From the NCBI GenBank assembly GCA_024234505.1, contig JACKOD010000005.1:124001-188000 (forward strand): a DNA stretch of 64,000 nt, in the 5' to 3' direction. Source of the stretch: Hahellaceae bacterium. Lineage in GTDB: Bacteria > Pseudomonadota > Gammaproteobacteria > Pseudomonadales > Oleiphilaceae. Below, piece by piece: positions 26,355 to 35,030 of this stretch. The notes beneath the pieces were generated by a model. That model was given only the letters and a program-made list of their open reading frames with translations. It made no database searches and was not told where the DNA came from. Position 1 is the first letter of the stretch. Every line of letters begins with the position of its first letter. The position numbers were made by a program, and so were the translations under genes.

Positions 26355-28030
26355 GACGGGTCATCCTTAGGGAATGAGGTTTCGATATCAGGCTCGGAGT
26401 CGTTGGCAGACAGGCTGCAAAAGCGAAATCGGGTTCCGTCGAATAGTCCTTTGTCGCTGAGCTTGAGCTCGGGGATGACAAGCAGTGCCATAAAGGAAAG
26501 GGTCATAAAGGGCGCGTGTAGCGGACTGCCTAAATGCTGGACGGCGGAGTTTAGACGGTGATAGGCAGGGCCAACGACTGCTGCTGGCAGATCAGACATA
26601 AGCCCTGCCACCGGAAGCGCAATACTTTCCTGATGTGCCGGAGAGGCAATGGCCAGGCCGCCTTTGTGAGCAATAACCTGGTTGATTGCAGCGGCCAGCC
26701 ATTGGGCTGAAGTGCCGACTGCAACAATATTGTGTGAGTCATGGGCGACACTACTGGCAATTGCGCCCTCTTTTAACCCAAACCCCTTGATGAGCGCAAC
26801 GGCGGGCGGGGCCGGGTGATATCGATTCACCACTGCAAGAAACAAAATGTCCTGATCAATATCTGCGGTAACAAAGCCGTTTGCTGAAGGCAGGCTGGCA
26901 ACGATTTGGCGGGTAAACAACTTGCCATCTTCGGCTTCGATCACCCGACATGAACCACCGGGATGCGGGAGTTTCAACGCTTCGGCACAAATCTCAGAGG
27001 CATTGAACAGATTGAGTGGCAAGACCGGATGAGAAGGCAGTTGGCACTGTTCATTGACGACAACGACCTCACCATTAATCCAGGCACGCTGGATATAAAA
27101 CGAGGAGAGATCTTTGACCAGCAGGGCGTCCATGCTATCGCCCACCTGTAAAAGACCCAGGGGCAAGCCGTAGTGCCTGATCGGGTTGAGGGTGGCGGCA
27201 TTCAGCACATCGAATAGCTCGTGCCCCAGATCGAGCGCTTTAATTACCTGTTCTCGTATGTGGCCTTCGAGGAGGTCGTCCGGATGTTTATCATCACTGC
27301 AAAGCATGACGTTTTGGGGGTGGCTGCTCAGCAGGGAATGAAGGGCCTGAAAGTCGCGGGCGGCCGACCCTTCGCGGATTAGAATATGCATTCCGGCGGC
27401 AATCTTATCCTGCGCTTCTTGCAGTGTGGTGCATTCGTGATCGGTGCTTATTCCGGCTTCGGTATATTTTTGCGCGGCGAGGTCTTTGAGTCCCGGCGCG
27501 TGGCCGTCAATGGGTACCCGATATCGTTGTGCGACCGCCAGCTTTTCCATCACGTCGGGATCTTGATGCAGGACGCCAGGAAAGTTCATCATTTCAGACA
27601 GGTAGCCAACACTGTCGGAGGAAAACAGAGTTTCAATATCTTGTGCGCTTAGGGTGGCTCCGGCTGTTTCGAAGGGGGTGGCGGGCACGCAGGAGGGGGC
27701 GCCGAACATGATTTTAAATGGAGTGAGCGCCGCGCGCTGGCGCATAAACTCGATGCCCTGCATGCCCAGCACATTGGCGATTTCGTGAGGATCGGAGACT
27801 GACCCCAGCGTTCCTTTTTCCATCGCGGCAAATGCAAATTCGTCCGGAATCAGCATCGAGCTTTCGATGTGCACATGGGCATCTACAAATCCTGGAACCA
27901 GATACGCGTCTCCAGGGTGTTCCGGCCCTAATTCCTGAATTTTGACAATGTGGCCGTTTTCATAAACAAGTTGAGCGGAGAAAATTCTCCGCTTTACCAC
28001 ATCGACAAGATTGGCTTTTATTTGTGTCAT
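26351..28030 (-). CDS. ade: Adenine deaminase
   Basis: Ade converts adenine to hypoxanthine, feeding the xanthine dehydrogenase encoded directly downstream. The 559-residue amidohydrolase has the metal motif VPGFVDAHVHIESSM, the DPHEIANVLG segment, IDGHAPGL and STDHECTTLQEA, all family hallmarks. A strong AGGAGA Shine-Dalgarno precedes the ATG. With xdhA and xdhB it forms a tightly coupled adenine to urate module with two 4-bp overlaps. Confidence 0.96.
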   Translation of the reverse strand: MTQIKANLVDVVKRRIFSAQLVYENGHIVKIQELGPEHPGDAYLVPGFVDAHVHIESSMLIPDEFAFAAMEKGTLGSVSDPHEIANVLGMQGIEFMRQRAALTPFKIMFGAPSCVPATPFETAGATLSAQDIETLFSSDSVGYLSEMMNFPGVLHQDPDVMEKLAVAQRYRVPIDGHAPGLKDLAAQKYTEAGISTDHECTTLQEAQDKIAAGMHILIREGSAARDFQALHSLLSSHPQNVMLCSDDKHPDDLLEGHIREQVIKALDLGHELFDVLNAATLNPIRHYGLPLGLLQVGDSMDALLVKDLSSFYIQRAWINGEVVVVNEQCQLPSHPVLPLNLFNASEICAEALKLPHPGGSCRVIEAEDGKLFTRQIVASLPSANGFVTADIDQDILFLAVVNRYHPAPPAVALIKGFGLKEGAIASSVAHDSHNIVAVGTSAQWLAAAINQVIAHKGGLAIASPAHQESIALPVAGLMSDLPAAVVGPAYHRLNSAVQHLGSPLHAPFMTLSFMALLVIPELKLSDKGLFDGTRFRFCSLSANDSEPDIETSFPKDDPS

Positions 28031-28105
28031 TCGTTTTCTCCTGGCAATCCCTTCAGGATGAATATAGACGAATAACTATTGTGGGCGTATCGGGTTGAAA
28101 AAGAA

Positions 28106-29710
28106 TTAAGCCAGATCAGGAAAAAAGATTTTCGCCCACGGATGCCGATTGTCGAGGAGCGTGGGCTTGATATCTCCGGCCCGCTGACCGCCCTGAATCA
28201 GCGTCTGCTGGTAACGTTCCCAGCCGGAGTCAACACGTTGAACCATGAGCGGGCCAAGCTGGCCTAGTTTACGGCAAAGATGATAGTGGTGTGCACCTGT
28301 CAGGTAATCATCCATGACGCGGGCACATTGCTGTAATTTGGCGTCGCTTGCGTCGCTTTCCAAAAACAGGCAATAGTATGGGGGCTGCTGGTCAGTTGCA
28401 GGGGCGACCAGCGCAAAGCTGTCTTTTATGTTTAGTTGTTGTCTGGCATGGCTGAGCGCTTGTTCAATTTGTCCGGCATGCAGCTTCTCACCGCAAAGAT
28501 CGCTGACCCGGTCCAATTTACCGTCGAAGCGCAATCGGGGGGTTTTTCCGGTATAGCCTGTGCAGGTAACAATGTCTCGGAGATTGTAGCGATAGAAGCC
28601 ACCTCCCGTACTGATCACCGGACTGTACTGGGCGCCGAGTTGTAATTCATGGGCGAGCAGAGGCCTTTTGTCCGGGCATTGCAAATCGATAAACTCATAG
28701 AAGTGACTGGTAATAGCCACTTCTGCGCCGCGTTCGTAATCCCATGCCGCAGCGCTTTGCTGGCGCGTTTCAAACATGGGCACGGTGACGACGCCTTCGG
28801 TTGCCAACAGGCCCTTGCTTTGAATCAGTGTTTGAGGGAAGTAGTTCTCCAATGCTTGCACAAATGGCCGGGCGGTACTGTCGGTCCAGCAGGAGATGAG
28901 CTTTAATTGTGGCCAGAGCGCTTCGCCGGTCATTCGTCCGGTTTGTTGCAGTCGCTGCGCAATCGACTGGCGTCTCGATGGTGGCAGGCTGTCTGCCAGT
29001 GTCTCCCAGTGATGGGCGATGTAATCCATAAACAGCGTAAGAAACGTGGGGCTCCAGACGGATATCAACCCCAGATCTTCGCATTTTAGTAAATGAATTA
29101 CGGTCTCATGTCTCCATGTTTCTGTGTCAGCGGCGTGAGCCACATGGCCAGGAACCGCCATCATTTTATTCAGAACCCATCGACTGAGCGGATTAAAATA
29201 CTCGGTATCATCGTCAAAACCAATGGGTATGCCGCCTTCCGTCTGGCGATTCCCCTGTTTTGCCAGCGAGATCGACCAATAGCTGCGGGTGCCGCGCAGG
29301 CCCTCAACCTGACTGAACAGGTTGTAAAGCCATGGATTCGTCGCAGAAGAAAAATCGTCCAGTAAGGATTGGGTATAGGGAATGTGCTTGGAGAGCGAGG
29401 TCGATCCGCCGGTGGGTTCGAGCATTTTCACCGGTTCGCGGGTCAGAACGCACTGTTCGCCCTGTTCAATCCGGTGTATCCATGGCACCAGATCGTCGAA
29501 GGTGTGGATGGGGATTTGCTGCTGAAAATCGCGAATACTTCGGATGTTCTGAAAGCGATACTGCTGTCCGAAAGAGGCGCCGATATTTCGTGACAGAAGT
29601 GAGAGCAAATTGGCCTGCTGTGCTACGTCCGGACGCTGTAATGCCCGGTTGAATCTATCATGACTGCCCTTGAGGCTTAGCAAATAAGCTTTATGTATGA
29701 GATTCAGCAT
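28106..29710 (-). CDS. GH3 family protein (putative acyl-amido synthetase)
   Basis: GH3 proteins are adenylate-forming enzymes of the ANL type; plant members conjugate acyl acids such as auxin or jasmonate to amino acids, while bacterial members are mostly uncharacterised. The N-terminal part has FQQQIPIHTFDDLVPWI, VLTREPVKMLEPTGGST (the phosphate loop, TGGST rather than TSGTT) and IPYTQSLLDDF; later STGGGFYRYNLRDIV and FDGKLDRVSDLCGEKLH follow the family pattern. I choose 29710 as start (MLNLIHKAY, 534 residues); the longer frame runs into the transporter gene 8 bp upstream. Confidence 0.87.
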   Translation of the reverse strand: MLNLIHKAYLLSLKGSHDRFNRALQRPDVAQQANLLSLLSRNIGASFGQQYRFQNIRSIRDFQQQIPIHTFDDLVPWIHRIEQGEQCVLTREPVKMLEPTGGSTSLSKHIPYTQSLLDDFSSATNPWLYNLFSQVEGLRGTRSYWSISLAKQGNRQTEGGIPIGFDDDTEYFNPLSRWVLNKMMAVPGHVAHAADTETWRHETVIHLLKCEDLGLISVWSPTFLTLFMDYIAHHWETLADSLPPSRRQSIAQRLQQTGRMTGEALWPQLKLISCWTDSTARPFVQALENYFPQTLIQSKGLLATEGVVTVPMFETRQQSAAAWDYERGAEVAITSHFYEFIDLQCPDKRPLLAHELQLGAQYSPVISTGGGFYRYNLRDIVTCTGYTGKTPRLRFDGKLDRVSDLCGEKLHAGQIEQALSHARQQLNIKDSFALVAPATDQQPPYYCLFLESDASDAKLQQCARVMDDYLTGAHHYHLCRKLGQLGPLMVQRVDSGWERYQQTLIQGGQRAGDIKPTLLDNRHPWAKIFFPDLA

Positions 29711-29718
29711 GATGAGCG

Positions 29719-30630
29719 TCAGGCCTCTGCTTGGGTGGACGTGAGCTGTAGGGCCTTCACTGATCGGCTTGAGCCCGGCCATCGCCATTGACTGGCAATA
29801 ACCCAGATCAGGCACAAGGCGGAGACAATCGCGGTATAAATGATGGCCGGGATTGCCAGCTCTGGCATATCCAGTAACGTTGATATCAGTATAGCCAGTG
29901 CACTGTTTTGCATGCCGACTTCTATAGCGATGGTCGTCGCCTGAGGCCGGGACAAGCGCAACAAACGTGCACCGGTAAATCCGGTCAGCATAGCCAGACT
30001 ACACAGGGTTAAGGATACCCAGCCGGCCTGGTGGGCATAGGCAGTGAGCGCCTGCCACTCCTTCAATATGACTCCGGCAACTAACAGCCCCATCAGGGTG
30101 AAGCCCGTCCATTTCACAATACCTTGTGCACGTAACGCGCGCTCGGGATATCGCTGGCGGATAGTCATACCGATGGCTACGGGAACCAGGGTCAGAAAGA
30201 AGACCCGGACAATGGTATCGGTCACCGGTAGAGACACCTCGGTTTGCGTCTCCATAAAAAATGCCAGTGCTGCATTAACCAGTGTTGGTAGTGTCAGCAC
30301 GATGGCGCTACTGCTGATAAAGGTCAGTGTCACAGACAGCGCGGCATCGCCACGCGCCAGAAGGGAAAACATGTTCGACCCGACACCGCCCGGGCAAAAA
30401 GTCAGAATCATGAGACCCGCCGCCAGCACAGGAGGCAAGTTAAAGGCGAGTGCCAGCCCCAACCCGATCAGTGGCAAAAGAATCAGTTGTGCCAGCGAGC
30501 CGAAAAAAACGGCTCCGGGTTGTTGCCAGATCCGGCGAATGTCATTGGGCACCATCGCCATCCCCATGCCCAGCATCATGGTAGCGATTAATGCCGGGGC
30601 AACCCACTGTGTAGCGGTACTCTGTATCAT
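29719..30630 (-). CDS. BASS family (bile acid:sodium symporter-like) transporter
   Basis: A 303-residue integral membrane protein with about nine or ten hydrophobic segments. The signature ILTFCPGGVGSNMFSLLARGDAALSVTLT near 75-105 is typical of the bile acid:Na+ symporter family, whose bacterial members carry organic anions such as carboxylates and keto acids. The substrate here is unknown. It sits 31 bp after a desaturase and 8 bp before the GH3 gene, so it may move the acid substrate or the product of that enzyme. Confidence 0.92.
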   Translation of the reverse strand: MIQSTATQWVAPALIATMMLGMGMAMVPNDIRRIWQQPGAVFFGSLAQLILLPLIGLGLALAFNLPPVLAAGLMILTFCPGGVGSNMFSLLARGDAALSVTLTFISSSAIVLTLPTLVNAALAFFMETQTEVSLPVTDTIVRVFFLTLVPVAIGMTIRQRYPERALRAQGIVKWTGFTLMGLLVAGVILKEWQALTAYAHQAGWVSLTLCSLAMLTGFTGARLLRLSRPQATTIAIEVGMQNSALAILISTLLDMPELAIPAIIYTAIVSALCLIWVIASQWRWPGSSRSVKALQLTSTQAEA

Positions 30631-30661
30631 GATCTAGTGCTCTGTATCACGGGAAGCCTTC

Positions 30662-31693
30662 TCAGGCTGTTTGTAAATGAGAGGTGTGCGAAGCTTGCTC
30701 TGAGTCAGGCGAGTTGATCGCGCTTTTGGGTACCAGAGGACCTTTCGCCTGAAACTCGACCGGGTGTGCCTGATCTATGGTTTCAGGGGGTAGCCAGAGG
30801 GCCAGATAGGTTCGCAAATAAGGGCGTGTCGGCTGTTCATCGTAGAGTTGATGCATAAAGATCCATGGAACGCTGGCGGCACGGTGATGTGCACGATGGT
30901 AATTAAAATTAAGGTACAGTGCCTGTAAAGGTTTGCAGAGTTTCAGGTCGTAAGCGCCCTCAATTAAATGTCGCGGGGTTCTGACATGATAAACGTACTG
31001 CTGGCTCGACCAGGAAAAACCAAACGCAAGATAACAGACGATTAATCCGGTCAGCGACAGATCCAGCACGCTGATGGCAATCGCCCAAAATGCCAGTGTC
31101 CCCAGGGTCTCGATGCGTACCCGGGTCGCTCCCACCTTTTGGATAAAGGCAAGGTAACGGCTGACGGCGCTATTTTCGGCTCTGGAAAAAAATGCCTTGA
31201 GGAATGACCCCGGAACCAGGCAAATAAATAACGTCACCAGTGGGGCGGATAGCCAGATTAACCCATGAATGAGTGCATAGTATTGGGTGACTTTGAAAAA
31301 CCTGTTTTCGCCCGGTTTTATGTAGTCAACCAGCTCGGCATCCGAACGGTTCACCTTGTGATGATTCAGATGCGCTACTTTCATCAACTGATAGCTGCCC
31401 GGGAACATGGCTGCCAGCAAAAAACCGAAGCCGTCGTTGACAAGGCGCTGCGAGTGCAGTTTGTTGTGTTCCGCTTCGTGCAGTAGTGAAAATCCCATCT
31501 GCATGAGATAGGAGAACAACAAGGCAGCGAATAAAACGCCCAGCCAGTGGCTGCTTTGACTTGCCCACATGAGCAGCGCCAAACTTCCGCTAATCTGAAC
31601 GATGCTGAGCAGGGTATTCAGTCGATCCGGAATCGGGTACTTCTGGCGCAACCGGGACTTTTCCTTCAGCTTTTTCGATTTAAGTGCTTTCAT
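30662..31693 (-). CDS. Membrane fatty acid desaturase/hydroxylase
   Basis: A 343-residue di-iron membrane enzyme. Three histidine boxes are visible: HEAEH (SLLHEAEHNKLH, near 93-101), HLNHH (near 130) and HRAHH (NFNYHRAHHRA, near 285). Hydrophobic segments lie near 30-65 and 150-210. It may introduce a double bond or hydroxyl group into an acyl chain. Its start overlaps the stop of the upstream desaturase by an ATGA junction, so the two are translationally coupled. Confidence 0.9.
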   Translation of the reverse strand: MKALKSKKLKEKSRLRQKYPIPDRLNTLLSIVQISGSLALLMWASQSSHWLGVLFAALLFSYLMQMGFSLLHEAEHNKLHSQRLVNDGFGFLLAAMFPGSYQLMKVAHLNHHKVNRSDAELVDYIKPGENRFFKVTQYYALIHGLIWLSAPLVTLFICLVPGSFLKAFFSRAENSAVSRYLAFIQKVGATRVRIETLGTLAFWAIAISVLDLSLTGLIVCYLAFGFSWSSQQYVYHVRTPRHLIEGAYDLKLCKPLQALYLNFNYHRAHHRAASVPWIFMHQLYDEQPTRPYLRTYLALWLPPETIDQAHPVEFQAKGPLVPKSAINSPDSEQASHTSHLQTA

Positions 31694-32805
31694 CGTTGCC
31701 CACCCTGATTTCCCGCAGGATGATTAGGCACGGTAAGTTTGCTGTTATAAGGGCCAGGGTAAAGATCAGGATAATTGTCTATATACCATTGGCGTAAGCG
31801 CGGCAGATTTTCCAATGCCACCTGCGGGTGGAGGTGGTGCACAATGTGGTAACCAATGTTACGTGGCGCGAAGAACAGGCGCCCGATAGGCCCCAGATTG
31901 TGATCTACCGTGGTACGAATGATGGTTTCCATTTTGCGGTCGGCGTTTGCTTCGTAATTGTGCTCAATCAGCACCCGGTGACCGGCCAGCATGGCTGCAA
32001 CCAATGCAGGAATAAAGTAATAAAACAGTGCTGTTCCCGGATGCATTACGGTGAATACGAGTAATCCTGTGTGTATCAGCGCTTGCCCAAATTCGGCTTG
32101 GGTGCAGTCAATCAGCTCGCGTTGATGCGTCAGGTCTTCCGAGGACTTTTCCTGCAGGAACGCTTTTGCGTAGCCATTACGCATGGACGGAACAAAATAG
32201 GCGATAGAGCCGTAAAATCCGCGGATCATCCAAAACGGAATCAACAGCAGATGACGTAGCCAGATTAAAACAAACATCAAGGGGTTGCCGGCGACAGACG
32301 GTTTAAAGTAAGGATCTTCAGGCATACCGCTGTCGCGGTGATGACGAATGTGGTGGTAGCGCATGGCATTGAGGGTCGATGCCATAGGGTAGCCTGCAAA
32401 CACTTCGATCAGTCGCATTGGTAAGGTCTTTTTACGTACAGACTGATGGCAGGCATCATGGAGTATGACGCCAAACGAGTGAATCCGGCCTGCAACCAGA
32501 ATTGCCCAAAGCGGATAGAGCCATGCCGGGCTCATGGTCATTCCTGCCCAGAAAATACCAATCCAGACCCAGTCGATCAGCGTGTAGCGTACCAGGCGCC
32601 AATTGCTGGCACGCCCCAACAATTCGGTCGGGACATTGCGTCGATCCAGTTGAGGGCGATCTGATCCCGCTTCCAGCAGTGCGGCCTCCAAATTATCTAC
32701 CAAATGTTCTGCGGTTAAGTCGACGCCGGTGTTGACGGCTGTCTGCTTAATATGGTCGGTGTTTTTAATGATCCCTGGCTGGGGGGGTACTACTGCTGAC
32801 GGCAT
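31690..32805 (-). CDS. Membrane fatty acid desaturase
   Basis: A 371-residue di-iron desaturase with boxes HDACH (near 118), HHIRHH (near 152) and HIVHH (near 316), plus EHNYEANAD between them. It opens the minus-strand set (desaturase, desaturase, BASS, GH3). I prefer the ATG at 32805 (MPSAVVPPQPG), which has AGGTGA about 8 bp upstream, over the longer frame starting at 32874. A run of seven C residues lies in codons 4-8. Substrate unknown. Confidence 0.9.
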   Translation of the reverse strand: MPSAVVPPQPGIIKNTDHIKQTAVNTGVDLTAEHLVDNLEAALLEAGSDRPQLDRRNVPTELLGRASNWRLVRYTLIDWVWIGIFWAGMTMSPAWLYPLWAILVAGRIHSFGVILHDACHQSVRKKTLPMRLIEVFAGYPMASTLNAMRYHHIRHHRDSGMPEDPYFKPSVAGNPLMFVLIWLRHLLLIPFWMIRGFYGSIAYFVPSMRNGYAKAFLQEKSSEDLTHQRELIDCTQAEFGQALIHTGLLVFTVMHPGTALFYYFIPALVAAMLAGHRVLIEHNYEANADRKMETIIRTTVDHNLGPIGRLFFAPRNIGYHIVHHLHPQVALENLPRLRQWYIDNYPDLYPGPYNSKLTVPNHPAGNQGGQR

Positions 32806-32933
32806 GTTGGTTTCACCTGTATTTACTGCATATAGCCGGTTGGGAATTTTGTGCTCTGCCGGACTGTCCGACAAAACAACAAAAATGTGCTTTTACGAAA
32901 GCGGTATGCGTATTACAGCAAATTTGGTTCATA

Positions 32934-32953
32934 TGTACAATAAATATTGTGCA
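32934..32953. promoter_or_regulatory. Dyad in the divergent promoter region
   Basis: TGTACAAT-AAAT-ATTGTGCA is a 20-bp inverted repeat with one mismatch, midway between the divergent desaturase (starts 32805) and GNAT-like gene (starts 33132). It looks like an operator for a dimeric regulator shared by both gene sets. A nearby direct repeat ATTGATC (32957-32963 and 32974-32980, 17 bp apart) could be a second element. No regulator gene is adjacent. Confidence 0.45.
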
Positions 32954-33131
32954 ATAATTGATCTTGTTGTAATATTGATCCACATTGAATGTCTATAAAA
33001 GAACATCTGATTTCGTAAACGAACATTTGTTGCTTGCGGTGACTTTCTTGGGTTTCAGATCATTTTTTCATCAACGCTTTTGTGGCTCGCACGTTTGGGC
33101 GCACAAGGATGGCAATAAGGTAGTAGTAGTG

Positions 33132-33920
33132 ATGGCAGTAAAAAATGGTGAATTGTGTTCCAGAACACTTCCGGTTTCTGCGTTAACGGAAACGGAGATT
33201 GATCAGATGTGGTCGTTGTTCGGGGACTACTATGCGGATGTGACTCGCGAGCGCTTTTTACAGGACTTGAGCAACAAGCAATATCTGATTTTGTTACTCG
33301 ATCGCGGTGACTCGTCTGTGCAAGGCTTTTCAACCATCCAGGTTTTTGAGCGTGAAGTCCTGGGTAAGAACTTTATCTCGGTATATTCCGGCGACACGCT
33401 GATACATCGCGATTATTGGGGGCAAACGGCATTGCAAAAAGCCTTCTTTGTGTTCCTGATGAAACTCAAGTTGAAAAATCCTCTGACCACTGTGTGGTGG
33501 TTCCTGATATCCAAAGGCTATAAGACGTATATGCTTATGGCACGAGGATGCCCCGAGTATTGGCCGCGTCATGACAAAGCGACGCCAGTCTGGCCTGCCG
33601 CCGTCATTAATGCACTGGCGACGGAAAAGTTCGGTGACGACTGGAAGCCGGCATTGGGCGTGATTCAGTTTGCTGATCCGGCAGGCAGGCTAAAAGAAGG
33701 TGTGGCACCGATCTATCCGGACTTACTCAATGTTGATGAAATTCGTTATTTCAATGAGCGCAATCCTGGACACGCCAAGGGGGATGAGCTGTGCTGTGTA
33801 GGACGAATTGACGCCAAACTGGCCGCCTACTATATCGGCAAATTGAGCGTAAAAATGTGGCGTAGATACAGCCGGCGTCTTAAGCATACGTTGCAGCCGC
33901 TTCCAGCTTCTGCCGAATGA
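33132..33920 (+). CDS. GNAT-like acyltransferase of unknown substrate
   Basis: A 262-residue protein without a clear named family. The middle reads VQGFSTIQVFER then VYSGDTLIHRDYWGQTALQKAF, which resembles the acyl-CoA-binding motif A of GNAT acetyltransferases (strand, then V/D-x-x-Y-R/W-G-x-x-L helix). The rest is Trp/Tyr rich. I place the start at the ATG at 33132 (AAGG 11 bp upstream) because the 49 residues before it in the open frame overlap the promoter region and look non-coding. First gene of the plus-strand set, 48 bp before the Rieske gene. Confidence 0.75.
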   Translation: MAVKNGELCSRTLPVSALTETEIDQMWSLFGDYYADVTRERFLQDLSNKQYLILLLDRGDSSVQGFSTIQVFEREVLGKNFISVYSGDTLIHRDYWGQTALQKAFFVFLMKLKLKNPLTTVWWFLISKGYKTYMLMARGCPEYWPRHDKATPVWPAAVINALATEKFGDDWKPALGVIQFADPAGRLKEGVAPIYPDLLNVDEIRYFNERNPGHAKGDELCCVGRIDAKLAAYYIGKLSVKMWRRYSRRLKHTLQPLPASAE

Positions 33921-33968
33921 TCTGTGTAAAGATTTTCACACCACTCCGGAATTGAAAAAAAGGTATCT

Positions 33969-35030
33969 ATGACAGCCTCATCTCGTAAACAGACAATGCG
34001 TGAGCGTTGCGGAACGCTCAAAAATTACTGGTATGCCGCCGCGCGCGCAGAAACCCTTAAAGATAAACCCGTCAGTGTGGTCATTCTGGAGACCAGAATT
34101 GCCCTTTGGCGTAAAAAGGATGGGACAGCCCAGGCACTGCGTGATCGCTGTTCTCATCGCAATGTGCGCTTGAGTGAAGGTAAGGTGCAGAACAATTGCC
34201 TGAAATGTCCCTATCATGGATGGACATTTGACGCCGAAGGGCAGTGTGTGAATGTGCCTTCTGAAGGTCCGGATGGTAAAGCGTTTGCGGGTCGTAAGGT
34301 GGAAGACTTTCCTGTCAAGGAAGTCTATGGGTTGATCTGGGTGTGGATGGGCGGGGAGGTTGCGCCCGATAAAGAGCCTTTCCCAATGCCCCACTATGAC
34401 GAGAAGGGCTGGAACCGATACTACATGGAAACCGATTTCAACAATGGCGTGACCGCATTGGTTGAGAACTTCATGGATGTGCCGCACACCGTCTTTGTGC
34501 ACGAAGGCTGGTTTCGGGATCGGAAACGACTGAAAGTTGATTCTACCGTCGAGCGCACCGAAGACAGTGTGCTGGTAACTTACCACGCACAAGATGCCAT
34601 TGGTTTTACAGAGAAAGTGCTCAATCCGACCGGTTTACCCATGACGCACACAGATAAATTCTATATGCCCAATAATACCCGGGTGGATTATATCTACGGG
34701 GATAATCAGCGTGGATTTGTCATTACCAGCACCTGTACGCCGGTGAGTGAGTTTGAAACCAGAGTGTTTACGCTGATTTGCTACAAATTCGGTTTGGCTA
34801 ATCACCTCTTTAAAACCTTCTTGCCCTGGTATACAAGACAAGTGATACAGCAAGATGTGGACATTATGGAAAATCAGGGCAAAGCCCTGAAAGAAACGGA
34901 AGCCAGTTTCAAGAGTACGCCGGCCGATACACTTCATGTGTTTATTGAGTCATTGCGTGAATATGCCGAAAGCAATAACGAGGGCGAGGCGCCGAAACCG
35001 ATGGTGCGTGAGGTTGCATTTTGGATCTGA
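33969..35030 (+). CDS. Rieske non-heme iron oxygenase, alpha subunit type
   Basis: A 353-residue oxygenase. The Rieske 2Fe-2S site is complete: C-S-H-R (RCSHRNVRLSEG, near 58) and C-P-Y-H-G-W (near 78). The catalytic domain carries the 2-His-1-carboxylate motif in VENFMDVPHTVFVHEGW (Asn/Asp then His-x4-His, near 165-178). Such enzymes hydroxylate, desaturate or demethylate unactivated carbons. No ferredoxin or reductase is encoded nearby, so electrons must come from elsewhere. Its last 10 bp overlap the next gene. Confidence 0.93.
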   Translation: MTASSRKQTMRERCGTLKNYWYAAARAETLKDKPVSVVILETRIALWRKKDGTAQALRDRCSHRNVRLSEGKVQNNCLKCPYHGWTFDAEGQCVNVPSEGPDGKAFAGRKVEDFPVKEVYGLIWVWMGGEVAPDKEPFPMPHYDEKGWNRYYMETDFNNGVTALVENFMDVPHTVFVHEGWFRDRKRLKVDSTVERTEDSVLVTYHAQDAIGFTEKVLNPTGLPMTHTDKFYMPNNTRVDYIYGDNQRGFVITSTCTPVSEFETRVFTLICYKFGLANHLFKTFLPWYTRQVIQQDVDIMENQGKALKETEASFKSTPADTLHVFIESLREYAESNNEGEAPKPMVREVAFWI

